Shown: positions 55,004-64,000 of the stretch, piece after piece
How the letters are laid out: each line of letters starts with the position of its first letter
Numbering within the stretch: the stretch's first letter is position 1
Position numbers and translations under genes: made by a program
The notes under the pieces: generated by a model
What the model saw: the letters and a program-made list of their open reading frames with translations, nothing else
Database searches by the model: none
Told to the model about the DNA's origin: nothing
NCBI GenBank assembly: GCA_030704615.1
Contig: CM060731.1
Location: forward strand, 19,158,001-19,222,000
DNA: 64,000 nt
Source: Takakia lepidozioides
Lineage: Eukaryota > Streptophyta > Takakiopsida > Takakiales > Takakiaceae
Direction of reading: 5' to 3'

Positions 55004-55619
55004 TTACCGTTCAACACAAGTAAATATGTCCCCCTAAGAAGAAATCCAATGTATGCAGCAAAAGTCCAATGGACGATACTGTGCACATTTCAAAACGTTG
55101 TTCCATTCATCTCAATTTACATAATCTGTCTCAAGCTTGTGACATGCGTGCACACTTGAATCTCAATTTTGTTTTAAAAATAAATAAAAGGGGTGGAAGC
55201 CCTGTAAATCATATTAATAAAGGGGAGTCCTGGAAAAATAAACCAGGCCCATCTTTGTTGATTGGTGTAATACCCTACCAAACCCCCCAGTGCAAGCTTT
55301 AAACAAACTATTATCCAGAAGCCCGAAAACTCAGGAACTACCTATGCTCCAGGATACTGCAAGAGAAGAACTAAAGTAAAGATAACATAGTCCAAAGGCT
55401 AAAGAGATCTCAAATTACAGCTACATTAATGATGCTTAGTACTAGAACATTTAATTGAAAAAAAAATGTGAACTCACATAATATTTGCTCACTCTAGTAG
55501 TGTTCAATTTGAACTAGCCATGGTGAATATGCAAACCCATGCGCCACAGCCATAGGCTTCTCCTTTGGCACTAAATTTTTTCCTATCATTCATGGAACTT
55601 CAGCACCTTGACTTGCTTC
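55004..55619. other. Intergenic, no feature supported
   Basis: AT-rich sequence downstream of the minus-strand IKSE-repeat gene; it should contain its 3' region. Confidence 0.4.
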
Positions 55620-56294
55620 TCACCAGCACAACCATCCGCAACAATCCTCGGCCAATCTGGAATAGCTGCCACAGCCTTGTCCATGTTTGTAGATCGACCC
55701 ATCGGCGATCCGCTTCTGCAATATAGATGGACCATCTACTGCCTGTTCGTAGGCATGGCAATCATAATCCTGGTCCTGTCCAGATCGGTTGTTCCACGGA
55801 CTCTCCACCTCCGGCCAGCTACATCCAGTCATCGAACTGTCCGAGTCGCTCTTTATGTCGGATGCACATGATGCTGCTGACTCCTCGCTCTTTATATAAG
55901 ATGGACATGATGCTGCTGACTCCTTGCTCTTTATATAATATGCACATGATGCTGTCGACTCCTCGCTCTTTATATAAGATGCACATGATGGTGCGTCCTC
56001 ACGGGCAGCAGCATCTAGGCTCAAGCGAGCCTCCTTATCACCACTCAGATCACAACCAAAAATCCGAATATATATGGATGCTCTATTCAAATCTGTAAAA
56101 TCAACGGGCCCTTCCTCCCGTCTCAAGCGACTCGCCTCCTTATCACCATTCAGATCACAACCAAAAATCCAAACAGGATGGCAACCCAGAGTTGGCCAAT
56201 CTCGAACGGCAATCGGCGTCTTCTTGTGCTTCTTGCTGATGGCTTCATGCGCCTCATTCACAGACATGTTCGGAACCTCTTGTTTCCTTTTCAT
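55620..56294 (-). CDS. Unidentified protein with tandem IKSE-type 13-residue repeats
   Basis: A single 224-residue frame starts MKRKQEVPNMSVNEAHEAIS, a basic, possibly nuclear N-terminus (KRK, KKHKK). A ~31-residue segment with IFGCDLNGDKEA / IFGCDLSGDKEA is duplicated. Then a 13-residue unit repeats four times: SCASYIKSEESTA, SCAYYIKSKESAA, SCPSYIKSEESAA and SCASDIKSDSDSS. IKSE fits the SUMO-acceptor consensus (hydrophobic-K-x-E) in two units, with K/D variants in the others. The DNA repeat (39 bp) is in frame and the protein stays open, so the repeat is maintained as protein. A TATA-like CATATAAGCTTAAATAC lies upstream on the minus strand (about 56400-56425). Family unknown. Confidence 0.6.
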   Translation of the reverse strand: MKRKQEVPNMSVNEAHEAISKKHKKTPIAVRDWPTLGCHPVWIFGCDLNGDKEASRLRREEGPVDFTDLNRASIYIRIFGCDLSGDKEARLSLDAAAREDAPSCASYIKSEESTASCAYYIKSKESAASCPSYIKSEESAASCASDIKSDSDSSMTGCSWPEVESPWNNRSGQDQDYDCHAYEQAVDGPSILQKRIADGSIYKHGQGCGSYSRLAEDCCGWLCW

Positions 56295-57109
56295 CGCAAA
56301 TGAACTTCACTCACAATCCCACAAGACTCTCAAGCCCACTGACAAGGCAACAAGAGAGCAGGGTGGCAAGCAAAGACAGACTCGACCTCCTCGTTAGCGT
56401 TGCGTTGTATTTAAGCTTATATGCAGGCAACGCCGCTCACAAACGTCCTCGCCAAGGATAGATAGTAGGAATGATGTAACAACTTAATGCTCTTTACAAG
56501 TACGATTCAATCTATTGCGGAGTGCGGACCCAATTTAGGAAACAGTTGGCCTATTTATAGATAACATGGTTAGTGCATTTCTATTTCGCGTCAGTGAGAT
56601 GTTGCTGTGCTGTCATGTAACGTATCAACCGTTGGTCCTGCGAAGGTGACATGGGCCAAAGAAGGAAAACAAGAGAGCAACAGGTCGTCCTTCTCCCGAG
56701 TTAGATTGCTTAAATTGCCTTCTTTTTATCTCCGTGCTGCAATGCAGGGTATGCGAGTAATGGGAGTTGGGAGAGTGTCCGGCCTACAGTAAGGACTTGC
56801 AACGGATGAGAGCACAACATTCTGGGGCTGCTCCACGTACTTACATGCGTCTACTATCTTATTTCCAGGATGCAAACAAATGCAGATGTTCGGTTCAATA
56901 TGAGGTTCGGTATGAGTTTCACAAGGTGTGCTCATGCCTCACAGCTTAGAAATCCCCTCTGAAGCTCTGACCTCTCTTATATCCGAAAGCTGAGAGAGTG
57001 ATGAGAGATCTACGCGAAACAAATATCAAAGCAAGGCAGCCAGTACCATAGCCTAATAAACCTCAACTAAGAACGGTAAAAGCTCACGTAATCTGCCCCT
57101 ATGTCTCCT
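56295..57109. other. Promoter side of the IKSE gene and intergenic DNA
   Basis: No further exon was recognised. The probable TATA region of the minus-strand gene is near 56400-56425. Confidence 0.4.
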
Positions 57110-57340
57110 TTGAACAGCAAATAGATGCAAAGAGGAAAGGGGGATTGCAAATGCTACCTGAAGACAATATCCACTTTCTGATTCATTGTCCTGGGTACTC
57201 TCACCAGAGAGACATCCTCTGCAAATCCATCAAGGGATTTGTTCCTGTACCTCTGTTTACCAACTCTGAAGATCTCGAGGCTGAGCCAAAAGCCCAGGGT
57301 CTTTTGGGGCCTAGTTATTGGGTATAGTAAGAGATTCCTT
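57110..57340 (+). mobile_element. LINE 3' ORF fragment, plus strand
   Basis: It reads MLPEDNIHFLIHCPGYSHQR, then IKGFVPVPLFTNSEDLEAEP and GLLGPSYWV, the same zf-RVT-like tail as the copies at 5 kb. Confidence 0.6.
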
Positions 57341-57559
57341 GCCTTCCACCTCACTGGGGCATGCCTCTGGGAGCACCAGACAATGCGTTGACAATGGGAT
57401 TGTAGCCTTCAATATCCAGTAGTACAGAGCTATATTCTATCAGGATTCCTGCACAAGTACTGGATGCACAAGGATGTCGGAACGAGCATCTTGTTCAGCA
57501 TTTTTTGTTCTGGTGTCAATCAAATCTTTTCCCCCTTGCAGTTCTCTCTTTTACTTCAT

Positions 57560-57780
57560 TGGAAAAGAGACAATGTACTCATAAGACGTTGTTTGCCATA
57601 GCCTTGTGGCCATTGACCTTGCACCCAGTTCGAGCGGAACACAACGGGACAGAAACTACCTTTGTCAGGGGCTGACGCCAGTAGTACGACTTACCTTGGA
57701 ACAGACAATTGATCCGAGTCTTCCAGATATCCTCTAGATATCCCTTTACACAAGCATCAATCTGCTGTGTGAGATAATCT
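57560..57780 (-). mobile_element. LINE 3' fragment, minus strand
   Basis: It carries the distal part of the same LINE tail (GCCTTGTGGCCATTGACC ... TTTACACAAGCATCAATCTG) in the opposite orientation to the piece at 57.1 kb, so the two are not one continuous copy. Confidence 0.55.
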
Positions 57781-58394
57781 CTCTTTCAGAATTACGCTGG
57801 TGACACAGTAATCTATTTGGCAGCTATGCAGCAGTCTAGTACTGGACATAGGCTGGTGGGCCACATAAGCAGGCAAAGCGTGTGTCTTCTTTCTCTCATC
57901 AGCACTTGCCAAAAATTGACAGTGCAGCCAGCAAAGACAACCAAAGATGACCAGAGCAGCTACTTACAGGAGAAGTATTGCAATGGGAGCCTTCTATTCA
58001 CAGACAAGCAACGTTGAGCCATGCAATTTGCTGGTTTCAGTGCAATCATGCTGTGAGAAGTATCAGTACAAATTTATAGGAGGCCCTGCACCCAAAGACC
58101 ACCAGCTTGATATATTGTGTATCTGGCCCAAGTTCATACACAAAACTTGATGCAGCCGATGGTGTTCCAGGAATGAGATAAACCAGTTGCGAATGGGGAC
58201 CTGGAAGACCGAAAAAGGAGGAAAGCTTAAAGGTCAAGATAAAGAGAAGGGGGCCACAACTGTCAAGTGTAGAAACAACAAAGGTACGCTCTTTAAAGTC
58301 ACTATCAGCAAAATAACTGGAGTTAGAATGACTGGAGAGTGGAGAGCTGATGAGATGTACCCTACTAAGTGCACATTATCTTCTTTGACAGCAG
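57781..58394. other. 3' flank of the XRCC3-type gene, no other gene supported
   Basis: Short frames only; likely 3' untranslated and intergenic sequence. Confidence 0.4.
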
Positions 58395-59942
58395 TCATCC
58401 CACTGGAACGCCTCGAATTCCTTCTCTTGTGACAATAAAGTCACATGAAGCACGAGGCAGATGGGGTGCAAACACAACCTGCAACTGTCGTCCAACAATG
58501 GCGGCTTTGTTGGAATGCTGCTGAAGAGGTGCACACGTACCTTTGCCAATCCCATGCATCTCATCCATTACATGGTTTTGGGAGATCCCTTCAGACCAGC
58601 TTGGACTACTCTGAGGCATAATGGACAAAAATAGCCTCGTGTTAATGCAGTGAGCCCAAGAAATTCCTAAAGCTGGTCGAACACCTCTGCCTGAAGTCAT
58701 CATACTCTCAAGGTCTCCCTTCTGATAAGGTTCCAACTGGTGGCCGGCCATATCTGGAGTATCAAAGCAGTCAACAACCTGGTTCGTGACCACAATGGCA
58801 ATATTGAATTGCTCTGCATACTGCTTCAGTAAACCTGCAAGCCGGAAGAAGAGGACTGCTCTTTTCACGAGATCACCTTTAGTGTTCTCAAAATCGGATC
58901 GGAATAGTGCAGCTACAGAGTCAATTATGATGAGTTTCACAGGCATAAGAAACCTGTGTTTCAGGAGCTGTCGTGCTTGATTGTCTAAAAGGTTAAGGAG
59001 CTCTTCAATAGTCTGAACTTCTTTTACAAAAACCTTGTCACATAGATGGCGATCTCGAAGGCATTTCAGATGCTGATTATCGATCTCATCTTGCCTTTGT
59101 TTTGCAAACGGTGTTCCCCTGCTTCTATTCTCCATGCTGTATCTTTCACATTCCTTAAGATTGGTGCAGTAAGGCTCATCTCCTCGGTCACCAGATCCTA
59201 TCCTGCCACTCACGCAGAACGAATCTTTTCTATTTTCCTCATCCTCTCGAAAATGCCTTGATGTAGCGAGACTTGATCTTTGGAATCCACTCCTATCGAC
59301 GCCAGGTATACTTGCATCCAAGCAATGAAGTTCAGTTTTTCTACGTTCATTGTCCCCTCTCCCCTCACGGTCAGACGCCAATCTACCCGGGTCGTTGTCT
59401 CTCCGATTTTCGTCTACTCTTCTCAGCTTCTGCGCATGAAACGTTCCATTACGGCATACACCTCCGGGATCGTTGCAATTGTCATCCGAAAGCCTCCGAG
59501 TCTCTGTCATAACTTCTGCAAGCTCAAGCAGTCGTGCTCCAGGATATCGACCCTCGGTGTAAATGTATAGAGATCTCCCTTCCAGGCCACCCAAGCAGAC
59601 GGGGAGCTGCACAGTGAGAAGCATTTGCAGCGAAAGCAGCGTCTTTCCAGAGCCACACTCCCCTACCAGCTCCGTTACACTTCCGCAGGGAATTCCACCC
59701 CTGAGAAAGGAGTTCAAGATCGGACACCCCACACTACACTTCTTATTTGTTCCCTGCGTGATCGCAGGAACTGGAGTAGGCGCAGAGCTTCGGGATCGAA
59801 GCATTCCAACCGCAACGAATTGGAGGCAGAACAATCTGTGCTTGAGAAATTCCAAAAGAGCAGCGAGAGAAGAGACACAGCGCGCCAACCACACTTTTGA
59901 ATGGAAGATGAATGTTATGGATGAATTCTCCCCGTTATCCAT
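58395..59942 (-). CDS. XRCC3: XRCC3-type RAD51 paralogue, single long ORF with an extra hydrophilic insert
   Basis: XRCC3 is a RecA-family ATPase that works with RAD51C in homologous recombination and resolves late recombination intermediates in the nucleus and meiosis. The ORF shows CSVGCPILNSFLRGGIPCGS, Walker A GECGSGKT (ORF residues about 94-101), SLYIYTEGRYPGARLLELAE, then Walker B KLIIIDSVAALFR, FNIAIVVTNQVVD, and the C-terminal LQVVFAPHLPRASCDFIVTR, which is diagnostic of XRCC3. The likely start is the ATG at 59804 (MLRSRSSAPT); the frame upstream to 59942 looks non-conserved. Between LELAEVMTET and DKVFVKEVQTIEELL there is about 150 residues of hydrophilic, Arg/Asp/Glu-rich sequence absent from land-plant XRCC3 as I know it. 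The frame has no intron, unlike typical plant XRCC3 genes. It shares a divergent promoter with the F-box locus. Confidence 0.9.
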   Translation of the reverse strand: MDNGENSSITFIFHSKVWLARCVSSLAALLEFLKHRLFCLQFVAVGMLRSRSSAPTPVPAITQGTNKKCSVGCPILNSFLRGGIPCGSVTELVGECGSGKTLLSLQMLLTVQLPVCLGGLEGRSLYIYTEGRYPGARLLELAEVMTETRRLSDDNCNDPGGVCRNGTFHAQKLRRVDENRRDNDPGRLASDREGRGDNERRKTELHCLDASIPGVDRSGFQRSSLATSRHFREDEENRKDSFCVSGRIGSGDRGDEPYCTNLKECERYSMENRSRGTPFAKQRQDEIDNQHLKCLRDRHLCDKVFVKEVQTIEELLNLLDNQARQLLKHRFLMPVKLIIIDSVAALFRSDFENTKGDLVKRAVLFFRLAGLLKQYAEQFNIAIVVTNQVVDCFDTPDMAGHQLEPYQKGDLESMMTSGRGVRPALGISWAHCINTRLFLSIMPQSSPSWSEGISQNHVMDEMHGIGKGTCAPLQQHSNKAAIVGRQLQVVFAPHLPRASCDFIVTREGIRGVPVG

Positions 59943-60072
59943 CTACGACTCACGGCTACAACAGATGAATGTCTGTGGAGTTCTGTAACGAACAAGCACG
60001 CTCGTCTGCTAAGCTACAGTTCTTCTTCCCTCTCTGGATCCACCAGCGTCTCTTGAGGTGCTAGAAGTATTA

Positions 60073-60205
60073 GGGAAGGGTCGTTCCCAAGGCCCTTCCT
60101 GAATTTGAGAGCACAGGCAACGAGGGCAGAGCACAGGCAACGAGGGCGGAGCCCAATTTCCGGGTGCTCGAAAATTCAGGAAGGGCCGTGGGAACGACCC
60201 TTCCC
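60073..60205. repeat. Foldback repeat (34-bp arms) in the XRCC3/F-box divergent promoter
   Basis: The left arm 60073-60106 (GGGAAGGGTCGTTCCCAAGG...) and right arm 60172-60205 are inverted copies differing at one base. The 65-bp loop contains a direct repeat of GAGCACAGGCAACGAGGGC. No target duplication was obvious. It could be a tiny foldback transposon or a regulatory cruciform. Confidence 0.75.
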
Positions 60206-60453
60206 CAACGTGAAAAACTGGGAAATTTTTCATTTCCTACTCCTTGCCCCGCAGATCGGGGACCCTTCCGAAAGCGTAAGGTACTTCCCGTAAATCGGGG
60301 GAACCTTGCGGCCAGAGAGGTTCCTTGAATTACAAAGAAAAAAATTTGACAGTGTTTTACGTGTTGGGAGGCCACTGAATTTGCTGCTGGGAGAGTTTGC
60401 GCTGTATCGTTTACATTTGTGATTTTGCCTTTGATTCGGGATCAGGAGTGGTG

Positions 60454-61015
60454 ATGGATCCGACAGTGGTGTTGGACAAGGCGGTCTGGAGTAGATTGCC
60501 CTCTGACTTATTGGACATAGTGTTGGAGTGCTTGCCTTATTCGAGCTTTTGCGACCTACGGTCGGTGTGTCTTTGCCAACTGATCCTGCTTTCCTGGAAG
60601 TCTGCAGTGGAGTTCCTCTTTGTGGGGAGCAATATTTTTGTGTGTCTGAACTCTTTCACCCCGAGTGCATGTCGATTTATAATAACACGCGGGATGACTG
60701 GCAGGCTATGGACCTCGATTTCCTTGAAGAATATTTAGGCACTTGCAGGGACAAACAGATCGTAAGATTGTTGGTGGGGATGGATGTCTCTTCTGCCTTA
60801 TTTCACGGACGTGGAAGGAGTGTCCAGGAGTCTACACTGTGTACAACCCTGCTTCGAAGCGCTGGAGACAACTTCCAACATGGTCTTCTACTGCAGTCCA
60901 TGAAGAGGTGGTGCTAAGACAAATTACGGTGGACAAATCCACTAAGACCTACAAGGTTGTTGTAGTAACCTTCGACTCTGGTAGATTGAGGACGCGAGTG
61001 AGGAGAAAAACATAA
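60454..61015 (+). pseudogene. F-box protein gene, frameshifted and 3'-truncated
   Basis: F-box proteins recruit substrates to SCF ubiquitin ligases. The start MDPTVVLDKAVWSRLPSDLL, then DIVLECLPYSSFCDLRSVC is a standard F-box. The reading continues in a second frame (LPTDPAFLEVCSGVPLCGEQ, YNNTRDDWQAMDLDFLEEYL) and then a third (GLFCLISRTWKECPGVY-type sequence, then TVYNPASKRWRQLP and TYKVVVVTFDSG), the usual F-box-associated/kelch layout. Frame changes lie near 60580 and 60750-60800. A copia LTR starts at 61018, just after the last frame stops, so the C-terminal half is lost. Small introns at the frame changes are possible but no good splice pairs were seen. Confidence 0.7.
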
Positions 61016-61017
61016 TA

Positions 61018-61543
61018 TGAGAGAATGGAGAGGGCACCAGTGACACCCCAAAGATATACATGAGGTTGAAGGGAGGGTGCGCCGCCCTGTGACAGACGTA
61101 GTAGCTATAGTGAATCTAATCCCTAAAATGTAAGGCACAAAACAAAGCTGACAAGGCTCACTACAGGATAAACAATAAAGACCAAACTGATAAGTCTACT
61201 CAGATACAGCTAATCTAACTAGTAAAGATAGTAAGCCTGGTTGTCCTCATTTACAACACCCTCTCTACAGTCAGGCACCAAAAACATCAGAGAGATGAGA
61301 TAAGGATCGAACACCAATAAAATGACGATGCTTCTCAAACAGTTGTCTGCCTACAGGTTTAGTAAAAATGTCTGCATATTGTTCGTCGCTGGCAACATGT
61401 TTGAGTTTCACCTCGCCTTCTAGTATTCGTTTTCTTATGAAGTGATGTTTCGCTTCTATGTGCTTGGTACGTGCATGAAAAACGGGATTGAGTGCCAATT
61501 TAATAGAACCTTGATTGTCGCAATTCAAGTGAAGATCTTGCAA
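61018..61543 (-). mobile_element. Ty1/copia fragment: 3' LTR and RNase H end
   Basis: A 241-bp LTR (61018-61258) begins TG and ends CA on the plus strand. On the minus strand it is preceded by the purine tract GTAGAGAGGG. The minus-strand ORF 61271-61543 is the end of copia RNase H: LNCDNQGSIKLALNPVFHAR, KHIEAKHHFIRKRI, VASDEQYADIFTKPV. The rest of pol is missing, so the element is 5'-truncated. It interrupts the F-box gene. Confidence 0.85.
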
Positions 61544-61564
61544 GGTAGGAACGGAGGCCTTGGA

Positions 61565-61680
61565 GAGAAGTTAGCGCGTGAGCGCGCTCATGCTTAGCGG
61601 ACTAAGCGTGAGCAGACTTCGTTAAGCGTGAGCAGATTTCCTAAGCGTGAGCACATTTCTTAAGCATGAGCATAGAATGA
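61565..61680 (+). repeat. Short tandem repeat of TAAGCGTGAGCAGATTTC type
   Basis: Five to six degenerate 17-21-bp units (TTAAGCGTGAGCAGATTTCC) next to the truncated end of the copia fragment. Confidence 0.8.
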
Positions 61681-62989
61681 AAGCGGAGCCTATAGTCGTG
61701 GGAAAAGCAGAACCTATTGTCGTGGGGACAACGTTTAGGGTACCTGAGGGCAACATACGCAAGACACGAATGGAAATTTGAGAGTAGTGTGCGACGAAAT
61801 CCGCACGGATGAATGGGTATGTGGAATGGATGAATGTTGGATGACAAAATACGGATGAATGAACAATGGATGAGAGCAATAACATTTAGGGTGAAAGAAC
61901 TTGAACGATGTTGAATGAAGTAGGCCATCATCCACTGCTTCGAAGTGGTATGAATTTCCCTCACGTACCTTGGGTTCGAAACAATATACATGTCGTATAA
62001 ACAATGCCATTACTGAAGGTCCTTGTAAGACTGAAGTAAATTCAGAAAGCACGGTCGAAATTAGATTGGAGAAATTGTACAAAACATTGTCATTTAATTG
62101 GTCATGACGTGGGGTAGGAGATGGGTTCTCAGTCAAGAAAGTGTTGCCATCAAACAACATGAAGTTTTTTCCATGTAGAGACGACTTTGTCACGTGTCAC
62201 TGGACATGAACAGCAAGGGCATGCAGGGTACATTAGAGCACGGAGCGGCAGGGAGGGAGAGAGAGCGAGCGGCATGGAGGGCAAACATGGGAGGCCCGCA
62301 GTTGGTGCAACCTTCGCATCTGAAGCAAGTGAGAAACGCTAGGGTATGAGGAGGTGTCGGCTGAAAGCTCGCCGTATGGCCTCCTGATATTTAAGGGGTT
62401 GTGGTCTGGCCCCCAACAGATCTACACTTGCTGTTAAACTATCAAACTATTTATGGCACACCAAAGCTACCACTGATGCACAATATTACAAATACTCAAA
62501 TTTGAATACGCCCAATATATGGGTCCACCAACACAAACACATTTTCTGGCCACTTTGCTCACACACCCATCGGGTGCGTGACACCTGCCCCCACCTTCTC
62601 AGCCAATGTACCCACCATGTCATCCACAAACTACTCCCAATGTGTTTTTCCAGCTCACCATGCACCTGCCCCTCCATGCTGTGCCGGCCTGACATCTTGT
62701 TTGTCCAAGGCTTACCCATCAATGCCCCTCGTCCACTACTCCATCCCCCAACCTCACCATTTACTTCATTGAATTTACATACTGCCACGATTGTTACCCC
62801 GCTTCCTCCACCTTAGACAAAAAGGCAGAAATATGCACCGCTTAGCCTTGCAATTCGTCAACGAGGTTGGAACACCAGCCCACTATCTATCATCACGGCC
62901 GGAATTAGAGGTGACACTCATAACGCCAGTATATCACCACACTACACAAAAACTTTCATATCCCTATCCCCCTATCCACAAATGCTTAA
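61681..62989. other. Intergenic, no gene supported
   Basis: Minus-strand open frames (61735-62193 and others) contain no recognisable domain. A GAGGGAGAGAGAGCGAGCGG low-complexity stretch lies near 62250. Confidence 0.4.
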
Positions 62990-63793
62990 CCCCTAACGGA
63001 CGACGCGACCCGATTCGGGTCGCGTCAGTTTACTTGCCACGCTCCAATTCCCATGGATGATATTGGATGGAAGTGAACCTTGAAGATGAATTGTACATGT
63101 CAGAGAGGAGCACATGTGGGAATTTACAATGCCAAAAAATCGTAAAAGCTCTGCTCACTAGAATTTTACAAAGTGCCAGGGTTTCATGAAATCCAGTGTT
63201 AGAGCACCATTGACATGCCTACGTGGCAGCCCAATGGGCAATCTTCAAGATAACATCTAGGGCTGAAAATTTATCATAATGCCAAATTTTTTGGACAAGA
63301 CACCATGAAATATTACCGTGCACTTACTTACCAGAGGAATTGGAAAACGAATGTCACCTCATGGGTGTACTTGTGAAAAAAGCCAAAACAAGATTTTTTA
63401 CCCCCCAGATTTCACATACAAAGCAACCCCCCCATATTTTTGGCATTTTGGTCTGAGATTCTGGGAGATGACCTGTTGGTTGCCCCTTATCCGGATTCTG
63501 GAGACCATTTCTTCAAGAAATAATGTAAAATCACCAAACTTGCATGGTCAAAGCAAATTTACCTCTCTTTTTTTGTTCATGGTTTCAACTTGTTCAATTT
63601 TCTTTTGTTAAAATCTACTAAATGGAACGGTAAAAAATGCTACAATTTTTTGAGGACCTTCATGTAGTAGGTAGGGATGAAATGGAATGGTTCATCCAGC
63701 TGGATGTAATGGGGTAGGAAGTTACAGCTCAGCAATGGAGGGTATGGCCCACTTTTTGGGAAAACTCCCAAAAATTAGCTTGTCATTTAGGGG
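62990..63793. mobile_element. piggyBac-like MITE, 804 bp, TTAA duplications
   Basis: TTAA at 62986-62989 and 63794-63797. Ends are CCCCTAACGG on the left and TTTAGGGG on the right. A perfect 25-bp subterminal dyad lies at 63002-63026 (arms GACGCGACCCGA and TCGGGTCGCGTC), matching in position the dyad GACCCAACTTGGGTC of the 6.8-kb piggyBac element. Internal sequence resembles the right end of that element, and there is no coding capacity. Confidence 0.85.
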
Positions 63794-63797
63794 TTAA

Positions 63798-64000
63798 AGG
63801 TAATTCACCTCACGGCGCTTCGTTCCCTCACAGCTATTATTCACAATAAGCGGCAACTTGAATCCAACCCCTCTTTGGTACCCTAGATACCTCTGTCCCG
63901 TGGGCTACTCGGTGGGCGTTTACACACCTGATTTCCTTATAGGGCCCACCCCCGAAAGGAGGTAGTAGCTTGAGACGAAGTGGCTCTTAGTTACACCGGT
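63798..64000. other. Right edge of window, nothing supported
   Basis: No exon or repeat was recognised in the last 200 bases. Confidence 0.4.

Noticed and set aside
61735-62193. 152-residue minus-strand ORF
   Set aside because: No start context, domain or splice support; its end runs into repeated sequence near the copia fragment.

Overview
The window is eukaryotic nuclear DNA. Protein signals are split by short GT/GC–AG introns, and several recognisable genes belong to the green-plant lineage: an RlmH-type SPOUT methyltransferase, a DWARF27-like DUF4033 protein, an XRCC3-type RAD51 paralogue, an F-box gene, a CYSTM-like peptide and Ty1/copia remnants. A streptophyte with a repeat-rich genome fits best. 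A charophyte alga such as Chara is my guess, with a bryophyte or lycophyte as alternatives; species identity is inference only.

Layout. 0–10.6 kb is an ordinary gene-rich stretch: an unidentified minus-strand gene whose seven 3' exons keep phase, an RLMH-like gene with LINE tails in its last intron, a D27-like gene rebuilt as six phase-consistent exons, and a minus-strand cysteine-rich micropeptide. 12.06–20.83 kb is a nested insertion: a pogo/Tigger-like remnant (TA duplication, 23-bp inverted ends) broken by a 7.85-kb Mutator-like element (9-bp duplication GTTCAAATG). The long inverted repeats of that element carry GTAACCC-type minisatellites, and it holds a damaged SWIM transposase. 21.5–22.9 kb holds tandem repeats with TATA-like motifs.

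23.1–46.1 kb is the most unusual part. A near-perfect palindrome, core ACGGGAG-NN-CTCCCGT, recurs about 30 times here (13 perfect copies) and was not seen elsewhere in the window. The same interval carries a minus-strand gene of the DUF7869-like putative transposase type (24.8–27.9 kb), a plus-strand gene with a ParB/Spo0J-like domain (32.0–33.4 kb), tandem units that keep a hairpin by compensating changes (35.5–36.9 and 43.9–44.4 kb), and disordered-protein ORFs. A 6.8-kb piggyBac element with TTAA duplications was inserted later (37.0–43.8 kb). I read the interval as a candidate large, multi-gene, apparently undescribed mobile element; its termini are not resolved.

46.4–51 kb has a 63-bp minisatellite, an unknown plus-strand ORF, a minus-strand SWIM zinc-finger ORF and an FCP1/NIF-phosphatase-like gene that appears to lack the catalytic aspartate. 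51–64 kb has a copia gag remnant, a tRNA-type SINE with target duplication, two piggyBac-like MITEs, a gene with repeated IKSE-type peptides, LINE fragments, the long-ORF XRCC3 gene, a foldback repeat in the XRCC3/F-box divergent promoter, and an F-box pseudogene cut off by a copia LTR. No rRNA, intact tRNA or CRISPR array was seen.
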